A stretch of DNA of 64,000 nt from Beijerinckiaceae bacterium (GTDB taxonomy: Bacteria; Pseudomonadota; Alphaproteobacteria; Rhizobiales; Beijerinckiaceae): NCBI GenBank assembly GCA_004564215.1, contig CP024846.1, forward strand, positions 2,542,001 to 2,606,000, read 5' to 3'. Under the pieces are notes generated by a model. It had not been told where the DNA came from. It ran no database searches and saw only the letters and a program-made list of their open reading frames with translations. The translations under genes and the position numbers were made by a program. Below, piece by piece: positions 18,868-26,670 of the stretch; position 1 is the stretch's first letter; every line of letters begins with the position of its first letter.

Positions 18868-19686
18868 ATGGCGCACAATCCTGAAGGCGTGATGCAGGGC
18901 AAGCGTGGTCTCGTCATGGGTGTCGCCAACGATCATTCGATCGCTTGGGGCATTGCTCAAAAACTCGCCGAACACGGCGCCGAACTGGCCTTTACCTATC
19001 AAGGCGAGGCGCTGGGGAAACGCGTCAAACCCCTGGTCCATAGCCTTGGCTCGACGCTTGTTCTTCCGTGCGATGTCGAGGACACGGGTTCGGTTGACGC
19101 TGTCTTTGCGGCGATCGAAAAATGCTGGGGGTCGCTCGATTTCGTGGTCCATTGCATCGCCTATTCGGACCGCGCCGAATTAAAGGGCCGCTATGCCGAT
19201 ACTTCGCGGGAAAATTTTTCGCGCACGATGCTGATTTCGGCTTTTTCCTTCACCGAAATCTCCCGGCGCGCGGCCGCCCTCATGCCGACCGGGGGCGCGC
19301 TGTTGACCTTGACCTTCTCGGGGGGGACAAGGGTCATGCCCAACTACAACGTCATGGGTGTTGCCAAGGCGGCCTTGGAAGCCAGCGTTCGCTATCTCGC
19401 CGCCGACTACGGTCCCCATGGGATTCGGGTCAATGCCATTTCCGCAGGTCTTGTGCGGACCCTTGCTGGCGCCGGAATCGCCGACGGGCGCGTGATGTTC
19501 AATTTTCAGAAGGCGCATGCCCCATTGCGCCGCAATCTCACGATTGCCGACGTTGGCGGTGCCGCGCTTTACCTTTTGTCCGATCTTTCAAGCGGCGTTA
19601 CTGGCGAAATCCACCACGTGGACGCTGGCTACAATGTGGTTCTGATGCCCCACCCGGATAATTTGAAGCCGGATGCGGCGCTCTGA
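18868..19686 (+). CDS. fabI: Enoyl-ACP reductase FabI (NADH)
   Basis: A 272-residue short-chain-dehydrogenase-fold enzyme that performs the final reduction in each fatty-acid elongation cycle. The N-terminal nucleotide-binding segment is GLVMGVANDHSIAWGIAQKL. The catalytic tyrosine and lysine are in NYNVMGVAKAALEAS with Tyr-x6-Lys spacing typical of FabI. Three in-frame starts are possible (18847, 18868, 18892). The first overlaps the fabB stop and the second lies eight bases after it; 18868 was chosen. Triclosan and diazaborine target this family. Confidence 0.95.
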   Translation: MAHNPEGVMQGKRGLVMGVANDHSIAWGIAQKLAEHGAELAFTYQGEALGKRVKPLVHSLGSTLVLPCDVEDTGSVDAVFAAIEKCWGSLDFVVHCIAYSDRAELKGRYADTSRENFSRTMLISAFSFTEISRRAAALMPTGGALLTLTFSGGTRVMPNYNVMGVAKAALEASVRYLAADYGPHGIRVNAISAGLVRTLAGAGIADGRVMFNFQKAHAPLRRNLTIADVGGAALYLLSDLSSGVTGEIHHVDAGYNVVLMPHPDNLKPDAAL

Positions 19687-19789
19687 TCCTGTGGGATGCG
19701 CACAGGTAAAGTCAGGCAGCCTTGAAGGGGAGGCGTGCCCATGCTATCTGCGCCGGGACATGTTTGAAGCCGCACGTGTCACGATTTTC

Positions 19790-19879
19790 GGAGAGGTGGC
19801 TGAGTGGTTGAAAGCACCGCACTCGAAATGCGGCATAGGTGCAAGCCTATCGGGGGTTCGAATCCCTCCCTCTCCGCCA
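19790..19879 (+). tRNA. tRNA-Ser (CGA)
   Basis: A 90-base class II tRNA with acceptor strands GGAGAGG and CCTCTCC, an encoded GCCA 3' end, an anticodon loop CTCGAAA (anticodon CGA, reading UCG serine codons), a long variable arm and the T loop GGTTCGAATCC. The 3' end doubles as the attachment site of the island that follows. Its 14 terminal bases recur at 48979-48992. Confidence 0.96.
19866..19879. other. attL (3' end of tRNA-Ser)
   Basis: The 14-base sequence CTCCCTCTCCGCCA closes the tRNA acceptor arm and 3' end. It recurs exactly at 48979, which identifies it as the left island attachment site. Confidence 0.75.
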
Positions 19880-20046
19880 AGATGGCTTCCACGTAGTTCC
19901 ACCGACAACCGCCAGCCTCTCCAGCTCCCTGCTAAAACAGCGACTTACTTTCCACGGACGTCCACTGTGATATCTTGACATGTCCCTACTTCCACGTTAC
20001 AAACTAGGGCCTGAACTTGGGCCAGTAGCGTGGAGGGGGAACGGCA

Positions 20047-21252
20047 GTGGCAAGGGCACGCAAGAAATTGACCGCGCGGGAGGTTGCGGCGCTGTCAACG
20101 CCCGGCTTGCACAGCGATGGCAATCGTCTTTATCTCGCGATCGACGGCCAGTCGCGGAAGCGTTGGATTTTTAGATACCAGACCAAAGGCCGGCAAAGGG
20201 ACTTGGGCCTTGGCATCCCGCTTGACGTGTCGCTCGCGGACGCAAGGGCCAAAGCAGAGGGGGCCAATGCCCTGCTTCGGCAAGGTGTTGACCCCATCGA
20301 CCAAAAGAAGCAAGTTGCAATCGCGCTGGTAGTACCGACCTTTGGCCAATACGTCGAAGAGTTCTTGGCGACAAAGGAATCCGGCTGGAGCAACCCAAAG
20401 CATCGCGCGCAGTGGCGGGCAACACTCGCGACCTACGCCACTCCGCTGAATGCCCTTCCGCTCGATAAGATCGCGACGGCCGATGTCCTCAAGGTGCTGC
20501 AACCCATTTGGGCCGAGAAGCCTGAAACTGCTTCGCGGCTTCGGGGGCGAATTGAAGCTGTGCTCGACGCGGCGAAAGCCGCAGGCCATCGGGTTGGCGA
20601 AAACCCGGCGGCGTGGGCTGGCAATCTCAAACACTTATTGCCGAAGCGCCAGGCAAGCCAAGAGCACCATGTCGCCGTGCCGTATGCCGATGTCCCGGCA
20701 TTCACGAAGCGCTTGCGTGAGCAAGCTGGCCTTGGCGCACTGGCGCTTGAATTCACTATTTTAACAGCGGCGCGATCGGGTGAAACACGCGGTGCGACTT
20801 GGTCTGAACTCGATCTCGAAGCCAAAATATGGACCATTCCGGCCGTGCGCATGAAAGCCTCGCGAGAGCATCGCGTCCCGCTCTCCGACCGCGCGATCGA
20901 GATTCTGAAAGAGGTCAAGCCACTGGCTAACGGCGAAGCTGGGCTTGTGTTCCCTGGCCTTCGCCACGGCAAGCCTTTGAGCGACATGAGTCTGACAGCG
21001 GTCTTGCGGCGCATGAAGGTGAATTCGACGTGCCACGGTTTTCGATCAACGTTCCGGGATTGGGCGGGCGACCACACCGTATTCCAACGTGAAATTGTCG
21101 AAGCAGCCCTCGCGCACGTCGTCGGTGACAAGGCCGAGCAAGCCTACAGGCGCGGCGATGCGCTCCAAAAGCGGCGGGCTCTTATGGCGGCGTGGGCCAG
21201 TTATCTCGACGCCGTTCCAGCGAATGTCACCGCGCTGAAGCAGGCAGGCTAG
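20047..21252 (+). CDS. int: Tyrosine recombinase (phage/island integrase, DUF4102 N-terminus)
   Basis: A 401-residue integrase. Residues ~1-90 form the arm-binding DUF4102-like domain (LTAREVAALSTPGLHSDGNRLYL), ~95-190 the core-binding domain, and ~205-385 the catalytic domain. The catalytic residues are visible: Arg243 in LTAARSGE, His330-x-x-Arg333 in CHGFRSTFRDWA, His357 in ALAHVVGD and the nucleophile Tyr367 in AYRRGD. The start is GTG at 20047 with GGAGGGGG just upstream. Its position 168 bases downstream of tRNA-Ser(CGA), reading away from it, marks it as the integrase of the island. Confidence 0.95.
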   Translation: MARARKKLTAREVAALSTPGLHSDGNRLYLAIDGQSRKRWIFRYQTKGRQRDLGLGIPLDVSLADARAKAEGANALLRQGVDPIDQKKQVAIALVVPTFGQYVEEFLATKESGWSNPKHRAQWRATLATYATPLNALPLDKIATADVLKVLQPIWAEKPETASRLRGRIEAVLDAAKAAGHRVGENPAAWAGNLKHLLPKRQASQEHHVAVPYADVPAFTKRLREQAGLGALALEFTILTAARSGETRGATWSELDLEAKIWTIPAVRMKASREHRVPLSDRAIEILKEVKPLANGEAGLVFPGLRHGKPLSDMSLTAVLRRMKVNSTCHGFRSTFRDWAGDHTVFQREIVEAALAHVVGDKAEQAYRRGDALQKRRALMAAWASYLDAVPANVTALKQAG

Positions 21253-21271
21253 CCGTGCGTGTTCGTGTGAC

Positions 21272-21562
21272 TCACGCTGCCCTGTTGTCGCGCGTCGGGA
21301 GAACTGAATAATCGTGCGCGTTCTCCGCTTGCGATAGGTCATAAGCCGCTTGCAAATTTAGCCAAAAACGAGGGTCCGTTCCAAAATAGCGCCCGAGCCT
21401 AATCGCAGTATCGGCGGACACGTCGCGTCGCTGGCGAATGATATCCGTCAGGCGATTGCCGGGGACGCCGAGCGCTTCGCCTAAGGCCCGCGCCGAAAGT
21501 TCGAGCGGCTTCATAAATTCTTCAGCGAGCACTTCGCCGGGGTGCGTTCTCAGTCTGGGCAT
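21272..21562 (-). CDS. higA: HigA-type antitoxin (XRE helix-turn-helix)
   Basis: A 96-residue antitoxin with the typical N-terminus HPGEVLAEEFMKPLELS and a helix-turn-helix (ALGEALGVPGNRLTDIIRQRRDVS). It should neutralise the adjacent toxin and bind the operon promoter. It is encoded 13 bases after the toxin gene, the toxin-first order of hig systems. Such pairs often stabilise integrated elements. Confidence 0.93.
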   Translation of the reverse strand: MPRLRTHPGEVLAEEFMKPLELSARALGEALGVPGNRLTDIIRQRRDVSADTAIRLGRYFGTDPRFWLNLQAAYDLSQAENAHDYSVLPTRDNRAA

Positions 21563-21575
21563 GAACTGGCCTCCA

Positions 21576-21857
21576 TTAATGATAATCGACTATCTCCACT
21601 TGCTCCGGCCCGCGCGCGGTCCAGACAAAGCAAACGCGCCAACGATCATTGATGCGAATGCTGTATTGCCCGGCCCTGTCGCCTTTCAACGCCTCCAGCC
21701 GGTTGCCGGGTGGCGAACGCAAGTCGTCTAGCGTGACCGCCGCATCGACCATGTCCAGCTTGCGTATCGCTACGCTGGAAACAGCACACCATTTCGCCGG
21801 ACAACTGCCGCCCTGAAAGAAAAGCTCCGTCTCGCGGGTGGCAAAGCCCTGGATCAT
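21576..21857 (-). CDS. higB: HigB-type toxin (RelE superfamily mRNA interferase)
   Basis: A 93-residue RelE/HigB-family toxin, complete in length. The family folds as a small ribosome-dependent RNase that cuts mRNA on the ribosome. The conserved core RLEALKGDRAGQYSIRINDRWRVCF is visible. It lies immediately upstream of higA on the same strand. A palindrome before the start (21875-21884) is a likely operator. Confidence 0.93.
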   Translation of the reverse strand: MIQGFATRETELFFQGGSCPAKWCAVSSVAIRKLDMVDAAVTLDDLRSPPGNRLEALKGDRAGQYSIRINDRWRVCFVWTARGPEQVEIVDYH

Positions 21858-21865
21858 TGTGTCAG

Positions 21866-21890
21866 ATGATATACGATACGTATCTCATAT
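21866..21890 (-). promoter_or_regulatory. Probable higBA promoter/operator
   Basis: Just upstream of higB the region is AT-rich and contains the perfect 10-bp palindrome GATACGTATC at 21875-21884, flanked by further imperfect symmetry. HigA antitoxins usually autoregulate by binding such short palindromes. Confidence 0.5.
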
Positions 21891-21948
21891 TGTCCAGGGG
21901 TATTTGGACGCTTTCCCAATGCCGGTTTGCGTAAACCAGACCGCTTTT

Positions 21949-22044
21949 AGCAATCCTGCTATCACGGCCGCGTGATAGCAGGATTGCTAGCACGTCAAAA
22001 GTACATCTAAGCAATCACGCGGCCGTGATAGCAGCTTTGCTATC
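21949..22044. promoter_or_regulatory. Cluster of palindromic sites upstream of the alpA-like gene
   Basis: An 18-bp perfect inverted repeat with a 4-base centre (21949-21988) has left arm AGCAATCCTGCTATCACG. About 20 bases on, the same motif recurs in inverted orientation (near 22010-22034), and a third palindrome GATAGCA-GCTT-TGCTATC lies at 22027-22044. The shared core CTGCTATCACGGCCGCGTGAT suggests one DNA-binding protein with several sites, perhaps the AlpA-like protein or the replication initiator. Confidence 0.6.
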
Positions 22045-22135
22045 CGCTACTTCCAGTAGTCAAGTAGTAACTATTAACGCGTCCTGGATCGCATGGTATA
22101 GTAGGATTGTCTATACTTTAACCAAGGAGGTTCGC

Positions 22136-22330
22136 GTGGAAAACAGCGATCGGGATTCATATTCTTTAAAGGAGTTCGCCAAGCGCAATAGCATCTCGAT
22201 AAGCTATCTATATCAACTACTTAAGGACGGAAAAGGCCCAAAAACGATTCGCGTCGGCGATCGGCGACGCTTGATTACCGCCAAGGCTGCGGCCGAGTGG
22301 CGCCAGCAACTTGAATCACGGGCGGCCTAA
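22136..22330 (+). CDS. AlpA-like / excisionase-type helix-turn-helix regulator
   Basis: A 64-residue protein of the MerR-like HTH_17 type used as excisionase or integrase activator in islands. The core SLKEFAKRNSISISYLYQLLKDGKGP followed by RVGDRRRLITAKAAAEWRQQL is typical. The start is GTG at 22136, with a perfect AGGAGG six bases before. A longer frame from 22025 overlaps the palindrome cluster and lacks a binding site. It probably controls integrase or replication expression. Confidence 0.85.
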   Translation: MENSDRDSYSLKEFAKRNSISISYLYQLLKDGKGPKTIRVGDRRRLITAKAAAEWRQQLESRAA

Positions 22331-22383
22331 ACCGCCGACCCCTCCCTCGTTCATCCCCAAAAACTCAAAGGAGAACCAGTTCC

Positions 22384-22986
22384 ATGTCGTTGAAGTACGA
22401 TACTGTTTTTATCGATCTTTTTACGAAGATCGCTTGCCGCCTGGCGAGGCATCCGCACGTTCTATTGGCCGTTGAAGTCTGCAAAGACGGTAAATTCGTG
22501 CAGGTCGAGGTCTTCCCTGCAATCGCGATCGAGGCAATCTCAAAATACGTCGCGAGCTTCGAGCGAGAAGAAAGGAGCGAAGTTTTCATCCACCTCGGCG
22601 CAATTCGACCCGATTTTGCCAAGACACGCTCACCGCAGCCAGATGATTTTCTCGAGGTCTTTGGCTTCGTGACGAGCGGTGACGGGGCGTCAATCGAGGC
22701 GGCTGCCAAGATTGCGAGGGCGCAGTTGGTCTTGTCAGGCGGCGACAACCTATCGGCCTTATTCGCTTTCGACCAGCCCATGCCGATCGCCGTATTGAAA
22801 TCGCTGCAAGGGAGAATCGGGGATTTAGCTAAGCGGGGATCGCGAGGAGCTTCAACGGCGATGCCGATCGCCGGCACGGTCGCCTGGCCGACAAGAGACT
22901 ACGGGCGGCATGAGGCGGAATTCGGAAAGCTTCTGCGAGCCCCTCGGCGGCGCGATCCCGCCATTATCACACCAGTCTTCGCCTGA
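22384..22986 (+). CDS. Island protein of unknown function, possibly replication-related
   Basis: A 200-residue protein following the alpA-like gene and preceded by AAAGGAGAACC. The N-terminal half has alternating strands and helices (LLAVEVCKDGKFVQVEVFP). The C-terminal part AMPIAGTVAWPTRDYGRHE resembles the xPGTxNWPxxxK segment found in RepB/primase-like proteins, but the catalytic residues of a primase are not evident. It precedes the primase-helicase genes, so a replication role is plausible but not shown. Confidence 0.6.
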   Translation: MSLKYDTVFIDLFTKIACRLARHPHVLLAVEVCKDGKFVQVEVFPAIAIEAISKYVASFEREERSEVFIHLGAIRPDFAKTRSPQPDDFLEVFGFVTSGDGASIEAAAKIARAQLVLSGGDNLSALFAFDQPMPIAVLKSLQGRIGDLAKRGSRGASTAMPIAGTVAWPTRDYGRHEAEFGKLLRAPRRRDPAIITPVFA

Positions 22987-23108
22987 ATCCGATGGCCTAA
23001 CCGGGGACGGCACGGCGTTTTGCTCCACACCCTCAATGAAAGTAGGCGGAACCGGGGACGAAATGGCTAACTGAAAGGAAAGAACTCGAATTATACTAGG
23101 AATATCAA

Positions 23109-23444
23109 ATGGATATCACACCCGCCCCAATTCCCATGGAATTCCGTGACAAATGGTTAGGACCTGCTCGACCCGATGATGCCAGCTTCTTCAAAGTAAA
23201 CCCAAAGAGGCAATTCTACTTTCGGCCGGCAGATTTAGGTGACACCAGACCAGGCGATGCGCCATCAAGTATCAATTCACCAATAAAATTTTGGGTTATT
23301 GTTAGAAAACTATCCCCACACGTGCATGCGACTTTTAAATTTTACGTTGGGAGAGGCCGAGACACGCCAATCCTTAATTTTAATCTTTCGGAAGCGGACC
23401 TGAAAATCTTCGCTAGCCGCGAATACCAGCGCGTGAACCGCTGA
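23109..23444 (+). CDS. Hypothetical protein in the replication module
   Basis: A 111-residue protein with no family I recognise. It is enriched in aromatic and basic residues, predicted soluble, and preceded by GAAAGGAAAG about 20 bases before the ATG. It lies between the unknown 200-residue gene and the primase gene, all on the plus strand, so it probably belongs to the same transcript. Confidence 0.55.
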   Translation: MDITPAPIPMEFRDKWLGPARPDDASFFKVNPKRQFYFRPADLGDTRPGDAPSSINSPIKFWVIVRKLSPHVHATFKFYVGRGRDTPILNFNLSEADLKIFASREYQRVNR

Positions 23445-23533
23445 CAAAAAATGGGCGCGGTCCCCGCCAAGGTCCGCGCCCCAAATCCGTATCAATGTCA
23501 AAAGTCCCTCAAACAAAAAGGAGAATTCCCTTA

Positions 23534-24388
23534 ATGTCCGATGCGTATAGCCTACAGAATACCCTACAAGAAGTCAACCTCAAATCCAGTATCCTACCAG
23601 AAAAATCAAAGTTAGATTCCGCCCTCGACCTCGCTGCCCGCGGCTTTAGGGTATTTCCACTAGTGGAAAATGGCAAGCTGCCGCTTTTCGAAGGATGGCC
23701 CGACAAGGCCACCACAAATCCGGAGCAAATCAGGAAGTGGTGGACCGATGAGGAGTTCCATCTAGAACTCAACTACAATATCGGGATCTGCACCAATGAC
23801 CTGATCGTCGTTGACATCGATGTAAAAAGCGAAAAGCGGGGCCTCGAATCCTTCGAGGGACTTGGCCTAAGCTTCGATTCGTTCACGGTTGCGACGCCCA
23901 CCGGCGGAAGGCACGTCTTTTACTGGGGGCCACTCTGCGCCAACACTGTGGAAATACTTGGGCCGGGCTCGGGGTTGGACATTCGAGGGTGGCATGGGTT
24001 CGTAGTCGGCGCAGGAAGCGTCATAAACGGCCGTGCCTACGAGATCCTCAGAGACACTGACGTAGGGCCGGTTCCGGACATCCTGACGCCCTTTTTGCGA
24101 CCGCCGGGCAGGCGTGCGCGCGGTGAAAACGAGTTCGCCGAGGATTCGGAGGGCGCCTGCGCCGAGGCCCTCCACTACTTGACCCACAATGCTCCAGTCG
24201 CGGTCAAGGGCAGCGGCGGCAATACCACGGCCTACAAGGTAGCGGCCCACCTTACCCGTGACCTCGGCCTGAGCGCAGACACCGCTTTGGCGCTGATGAT
24301 GTCCAATTGGGCCGAACGTTGCATTCCGCCAGCCGGACGGAGGAGAAGCTCGGGGCGATCGTCGATCACAGCGCCTCTTATGGCCTGA
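23534..24388 (+). CDS. Bifunctional DNA primase/polymerase (AEP Prim-Pol), probably frameshifted at its C-terminus
   Basis: A 284-residue archaeo-eukaryotic-type primase-polymerase from the ATG with AAGGAGA upstream. Catalytic features are visible: the DID metal-binding motif near residue 94 (LIVVDIDVK), GGRH near 124-127 (PTGGRHVFYW), and GWHGFVVGAGS, all typical of the Prim-Pol domain that starts replication of plasmids and islands. The last ~20 residues become low-complexity arginine and serine, whereas the other frame continues with TEEKLGAIVDHSASYG, the usual end of this domain. Inserting one base near 24334 would restore a continuous primase-helicase fusion. Confidence 0.8.
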   Translation: MSDAYSLQNTLQEVNLKSSILPEKSKLDSALDLAARGFRVFPLVENGKLPLFEGWPDKATTNPEQIRKWWTDEEFHLELNYNIGICTNDLIVVDIDVKSEKRGLESFEGLGLSFDSFTVATPTGGRHVFYWGPLCANTVEILGPGSGLDIRGWHGFVVGAGSVINGRAYEILRDTDVGPVPDILTPFLRPPGRRARGENEFAEDSEGACAEALHYLTHNAPVAVKGSGGNTTAYKVAAHLTRDLGLSADTALALMMSNWAERCIPPAGRRRSSGRSSITAPLMA

Positions 24389-25626
24389 ACGCTATGGGCT
24401 CTGGCACGCTCGACGCGATTCTTGGGCCGGCGGGCGTGGCCGCGTTGGATTCGGTTATCGAGTCCGCACCGGCCCCAGCGGCCAAAGGCGCGCATGTTCA
24501 TGCGGCGGGCTTGGAATTGCGCACGATGGAAGGTCTCAAAATGGAACCCATCTCCTGGCTTTGGGAAGGTTGGCTCGCAAAGGGAAAATTCCACCTAATA
24601 GCCGGAGCGCCGGAAGCTGGTAAAACGACGATCGGGCTGTCAATGGTGGCAACGATCACTTCCGGCAACCGTTGGCCGGACGGCGCGCAGGCAAAGGTCG
24701 GAAATTGTCTGATTTGGACTTCCGAAGATGGTCTCGCTGATACAATCATGCCCCGGCTACAAGCCATGGGTGCCGATCTTAAACGCGTGCACTACGTCGA
24801 AGGTAAGCGCGAAGCAGATGGCAAGAAGCGGCCATTCGATCCCGCGCGCGACATGCCGGATCTAGCAAAGGCCGTGGCCGGGATTCCAGGCGGAATTGAT
24901 TTTTTGATGCTGGATCCGGTTGTTGCGGCAGTTGGCGCCAAGACCAATTCCCACAACAACGCCGAAACCCGCAACGCGCTTCAGCCGGTGCTAGACTTCG
25001 CGGAATGCGCCAATTGCGCCGTGCTCGGGGTCACGCACTTCACGAAAGGCACGGCAGGGAAAGACCCCGTCGAGCGAGTGACAGGGTCGATCGCTTTCGG
25101 CGCCCTTGCCCGCATTGTCATGATCGCAGCGAAAAACGAGTCCAGCGATTCCGATGCGCCCCGCATCCTGGTCCGCGCGAAATCTAACATTGGCACGAGC
25201 AGCGGCGGCTTTGGGTATGACGTTGTGGCTGGCCCGCTATATGAACGCCCGGACATCATCGCCACTCGCGTTGAGTGGCAGGGGCCGGTCGAAGGGAGCG
25301 CCAGGGCTCTTTTGGCCGAAGCGGAAAGCGATTCTGAAACCAGCGGCGGAATGTCGAAGATGGAGCAAGCGCATCAATTCCTGCAAGCCACACTTGCCAT
25401 CGGGGAGCGCCCGCAAAAGGAAATCGAAGCCGATGCGAAGCAGGTAGGCATTGCGGAAAAAACATTGCGGCGTGCCGCCAAGGAGGTTGTCGCCAAGCGC
25501 AAGGGCGGCACGACCGGCGGCTGGTTTTGGAGCCTCAAAAACCAAGGATTCGAGGTGGGACTGCCGGGGTCTATCCCCAACCAAGAAGCGATCTTCGGAT
25601 TTAGCGAGCCGGGGCAAGTGCAGTAG
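24307..25626 (+). CDS. repA: RepA-like AAA ATPase / replicative helicase, C-terminal part of the primase-helicase
   Basis: A 439-residue RecA/RepA-family ATPase (AAA_25 type) in frame -1 to the primase gene and overlapping it by 82 bases. Walker A is GAPEAGKTT at residues 100-108; Walker B is FLMLDPVV; the family feature THFTKGTAGKDPVERVTGS follows. These enzymes are hexameric replicative helicases of plasmids and integrative elements. The open frame begins at a TTG inside the primase gene; the first good ATG is at 24394. Its stop codon (25624-25626) lies inside the first of three iterons. Confidence 0.8.
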   Translation: MGRTLHSASRTEEKLGAIVDHSASYGLNAMGSGTLDAILGPAGVAALDSVIESAPAPAAKGAHVHAAGLELRTMEGLKMEPISWLWEGWLAKGKFHLIAGAPEAGKTTIGLSMVATITSGNRWPDGAQAKVGNCLIWTSEDGLADTIMPRLQAMGADLKRVHYVEGKREADGKKRPFDPARDMPDLAKAVAGIPGGIDFLMLDPVVAAVGAKTNSHNNAETRNALQPVLDFAECANCAVLGVTHFTKGTAGKDPVERVTGSIAFGALARIVMIAAKNESSDSDAPRILVRAKSNIGTSSGGFGYDVVAGPLYERPDIIATRVEWQGPVEGSARALLAEAESDSETSGGMSKMEQAHQFLQATLAIGERPQKEIEADAKQVGIAEKTLRRAAKEVVAKRKGGTTGGWFWSLKNQGFEVGLPGSIPNQEAIFGFSEPGQVQ

Positions 25627-25709
25627 CAGGCGTGCTACTCAGTCGGGCCAGGTGCAATAGCACGGGTGCCACTCAGTCGGGCCAAGTGCAATAGCGCGAA
25701 TGCTATTCG
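25618..25709. repeat. Three 34-bp tandem direct repeats (iterons)
   Basis: Units start at 25618, 25652 and 25686 with period 34; the third is partial, about 24 bases. The core is GTGCARTAGC followed by a partial inverted half (GTGCYACT), and the spacer CTCAGTCGGGCCA is shared by the first two. The first unit contains the stop codon of the helicase gene. Tandem repeats beside a replication initiator are typical iterons. Confidence 0.85.
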
Positions 25710-25723
25710 GCATGACTCCCGAA

Positions 25724-25832
25724 GATGGCCAAGTTTACAGCACTTCCCCCTGACAACTTTTATGACCATCTTCGAAGATGGCCAAGATGGCCAAAAAAAG
25801 AATGACGGGCAGGTTGGCCATCTTGATGGCAA
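25724..25832. repeat. GATGGCCAA repeat cluster, possible origin component
   Basis: Exact GATGGCCAA copies occur at 25724-25732, 25777-25785 and 25786-25794 (the last two in tandem), and the inverted copy TTGGCCATC at 25814-25822, with a variant GATGGCAA at 25825. The 16-bp perfect palindrome CCATCTTCGAAGATGG is at 25766-25781. No gene is present. Together with the iterons just upstream it looks like a replication origin. Confidence 0.75.
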
Positions 25833-25859
25833 TCTTCGGGAGCGGTCCGTGGACAGCAC

Positions 25860-26388
25860 AGGTGCTATTTCCATTGCGACCGGCCGGTTTTAGTGCCCGT
25901 GATCTTTTGAAGCGGAAGGAACGGCGGGACGCCAGCCTGCTGTTCCGGCAGATTGGGTGTCCCACTAGTCCGGGGCCGTGGCCCGCTGGCACCTATACGC
26001 GTGGTAGGAGATGGACCGCATCGGTCGCCCGCGCGCGCCCTCCGCGCCTGCAAAGGGACCACCTCGGGCGCCCTGGACTTGGACCTGGACAGCCTAAGAT
26101 CGGCATGCGGCGCCGCCCCGCCGATGTTCGTGGCCCGCTGGCATGTATTGCCAATGAGTTGTTATGTATTTAACGCCTATAAGCCCCCTTATAGATGCTT
26201 AAATCTATAAGACCCACCCATAATAGATGCTATCGTATAGTAACAAGCTACAACAAAAAAGCATCTACAAAATATATATTTAATCATTATTACAATTATG
26301 TCTTGCAGATTAAAGAATCAGTGCTATAATACTTGTTCAGCGGTTCAAGCTTCAGAACGGCCCGAGAGCTGAAAAGGAAATCCACGCT
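25860..26388. other. Noncoding stretch with strongly AT-rich centre
   Basis: From about 26155 to 26335 the sequence is markedly AT-rich, with repeated TAGATGCT-type words (26190-26270) and runs such as ATATATATTTAATCATTATT. This could be the duplex-unwinding element of an origin or the promoter of the following gene. Open frames of 65-131 residues here have skewed arginine/proline composition and are not credible. Confidence 0.5.
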
Positions 26389-26670
26389 ATGTCACCTTTT
26401 GCTGACGCTTCAGACGACCGGGTTTGCATCGATGGCCCGATTTGGATCACGCGTGCCGCTCATGAAGTGCTTGAAGAACTGACGAGTACACGCGGCTGCG
26501 CACTCGCAGACCTTTTGGAAGGCCTGGTGCAGACTTTAGGAGACGATCTGGATTTGCTCAGCGAGGTGAGCGGGGCGAGGGATCCGGAGCACGAGCCCGA
26601 GGTCGAACTCTCGAAAGTGCTGCGTCGCCAGCTTCGCGATTGGCCCTCAAAGCCGCTGCGGGGCGGCTAG
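26389..26670 (+). CDS. Small acidic hypothetical protein
   Basis: A 93-residue acidic protein with a predicted helical N-terminal half (WITRAAHEVLEELTSTRGCALADLLEGLVQTLGDDLDLL). It is preceded by AAAAGGAAA and separated from the origin region by an AT-rich spacer. No family is recognised. Its helical, leucine-rich character resembles ribbon-helix-helix-associated small regulators, but that is only an impression. Confidence 0.55.
   Translation: MSPFADASDDRVCIDGPIWITRAAHEVLEELTSTRGCALADLLEGLVQTLGDDLDLLSEVSGARDPEHEPEVELSKVLRRQLRDWPSKPLRGG

Noticed and set aside
17409..18929. 506-codon leftward frame opposite fabB
   Set aside because: Strongly arginine-rich, antisense to a well-supported ketosynthase gene; typical shadow frame in GC-rich DNA.
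25778..26173. 131-codon plus-strand frame after the iterons
   Set aside because: Arginine- and proline-rich and starts inside the repeat cluster without a binding site; more likely noncoding origin DNA.
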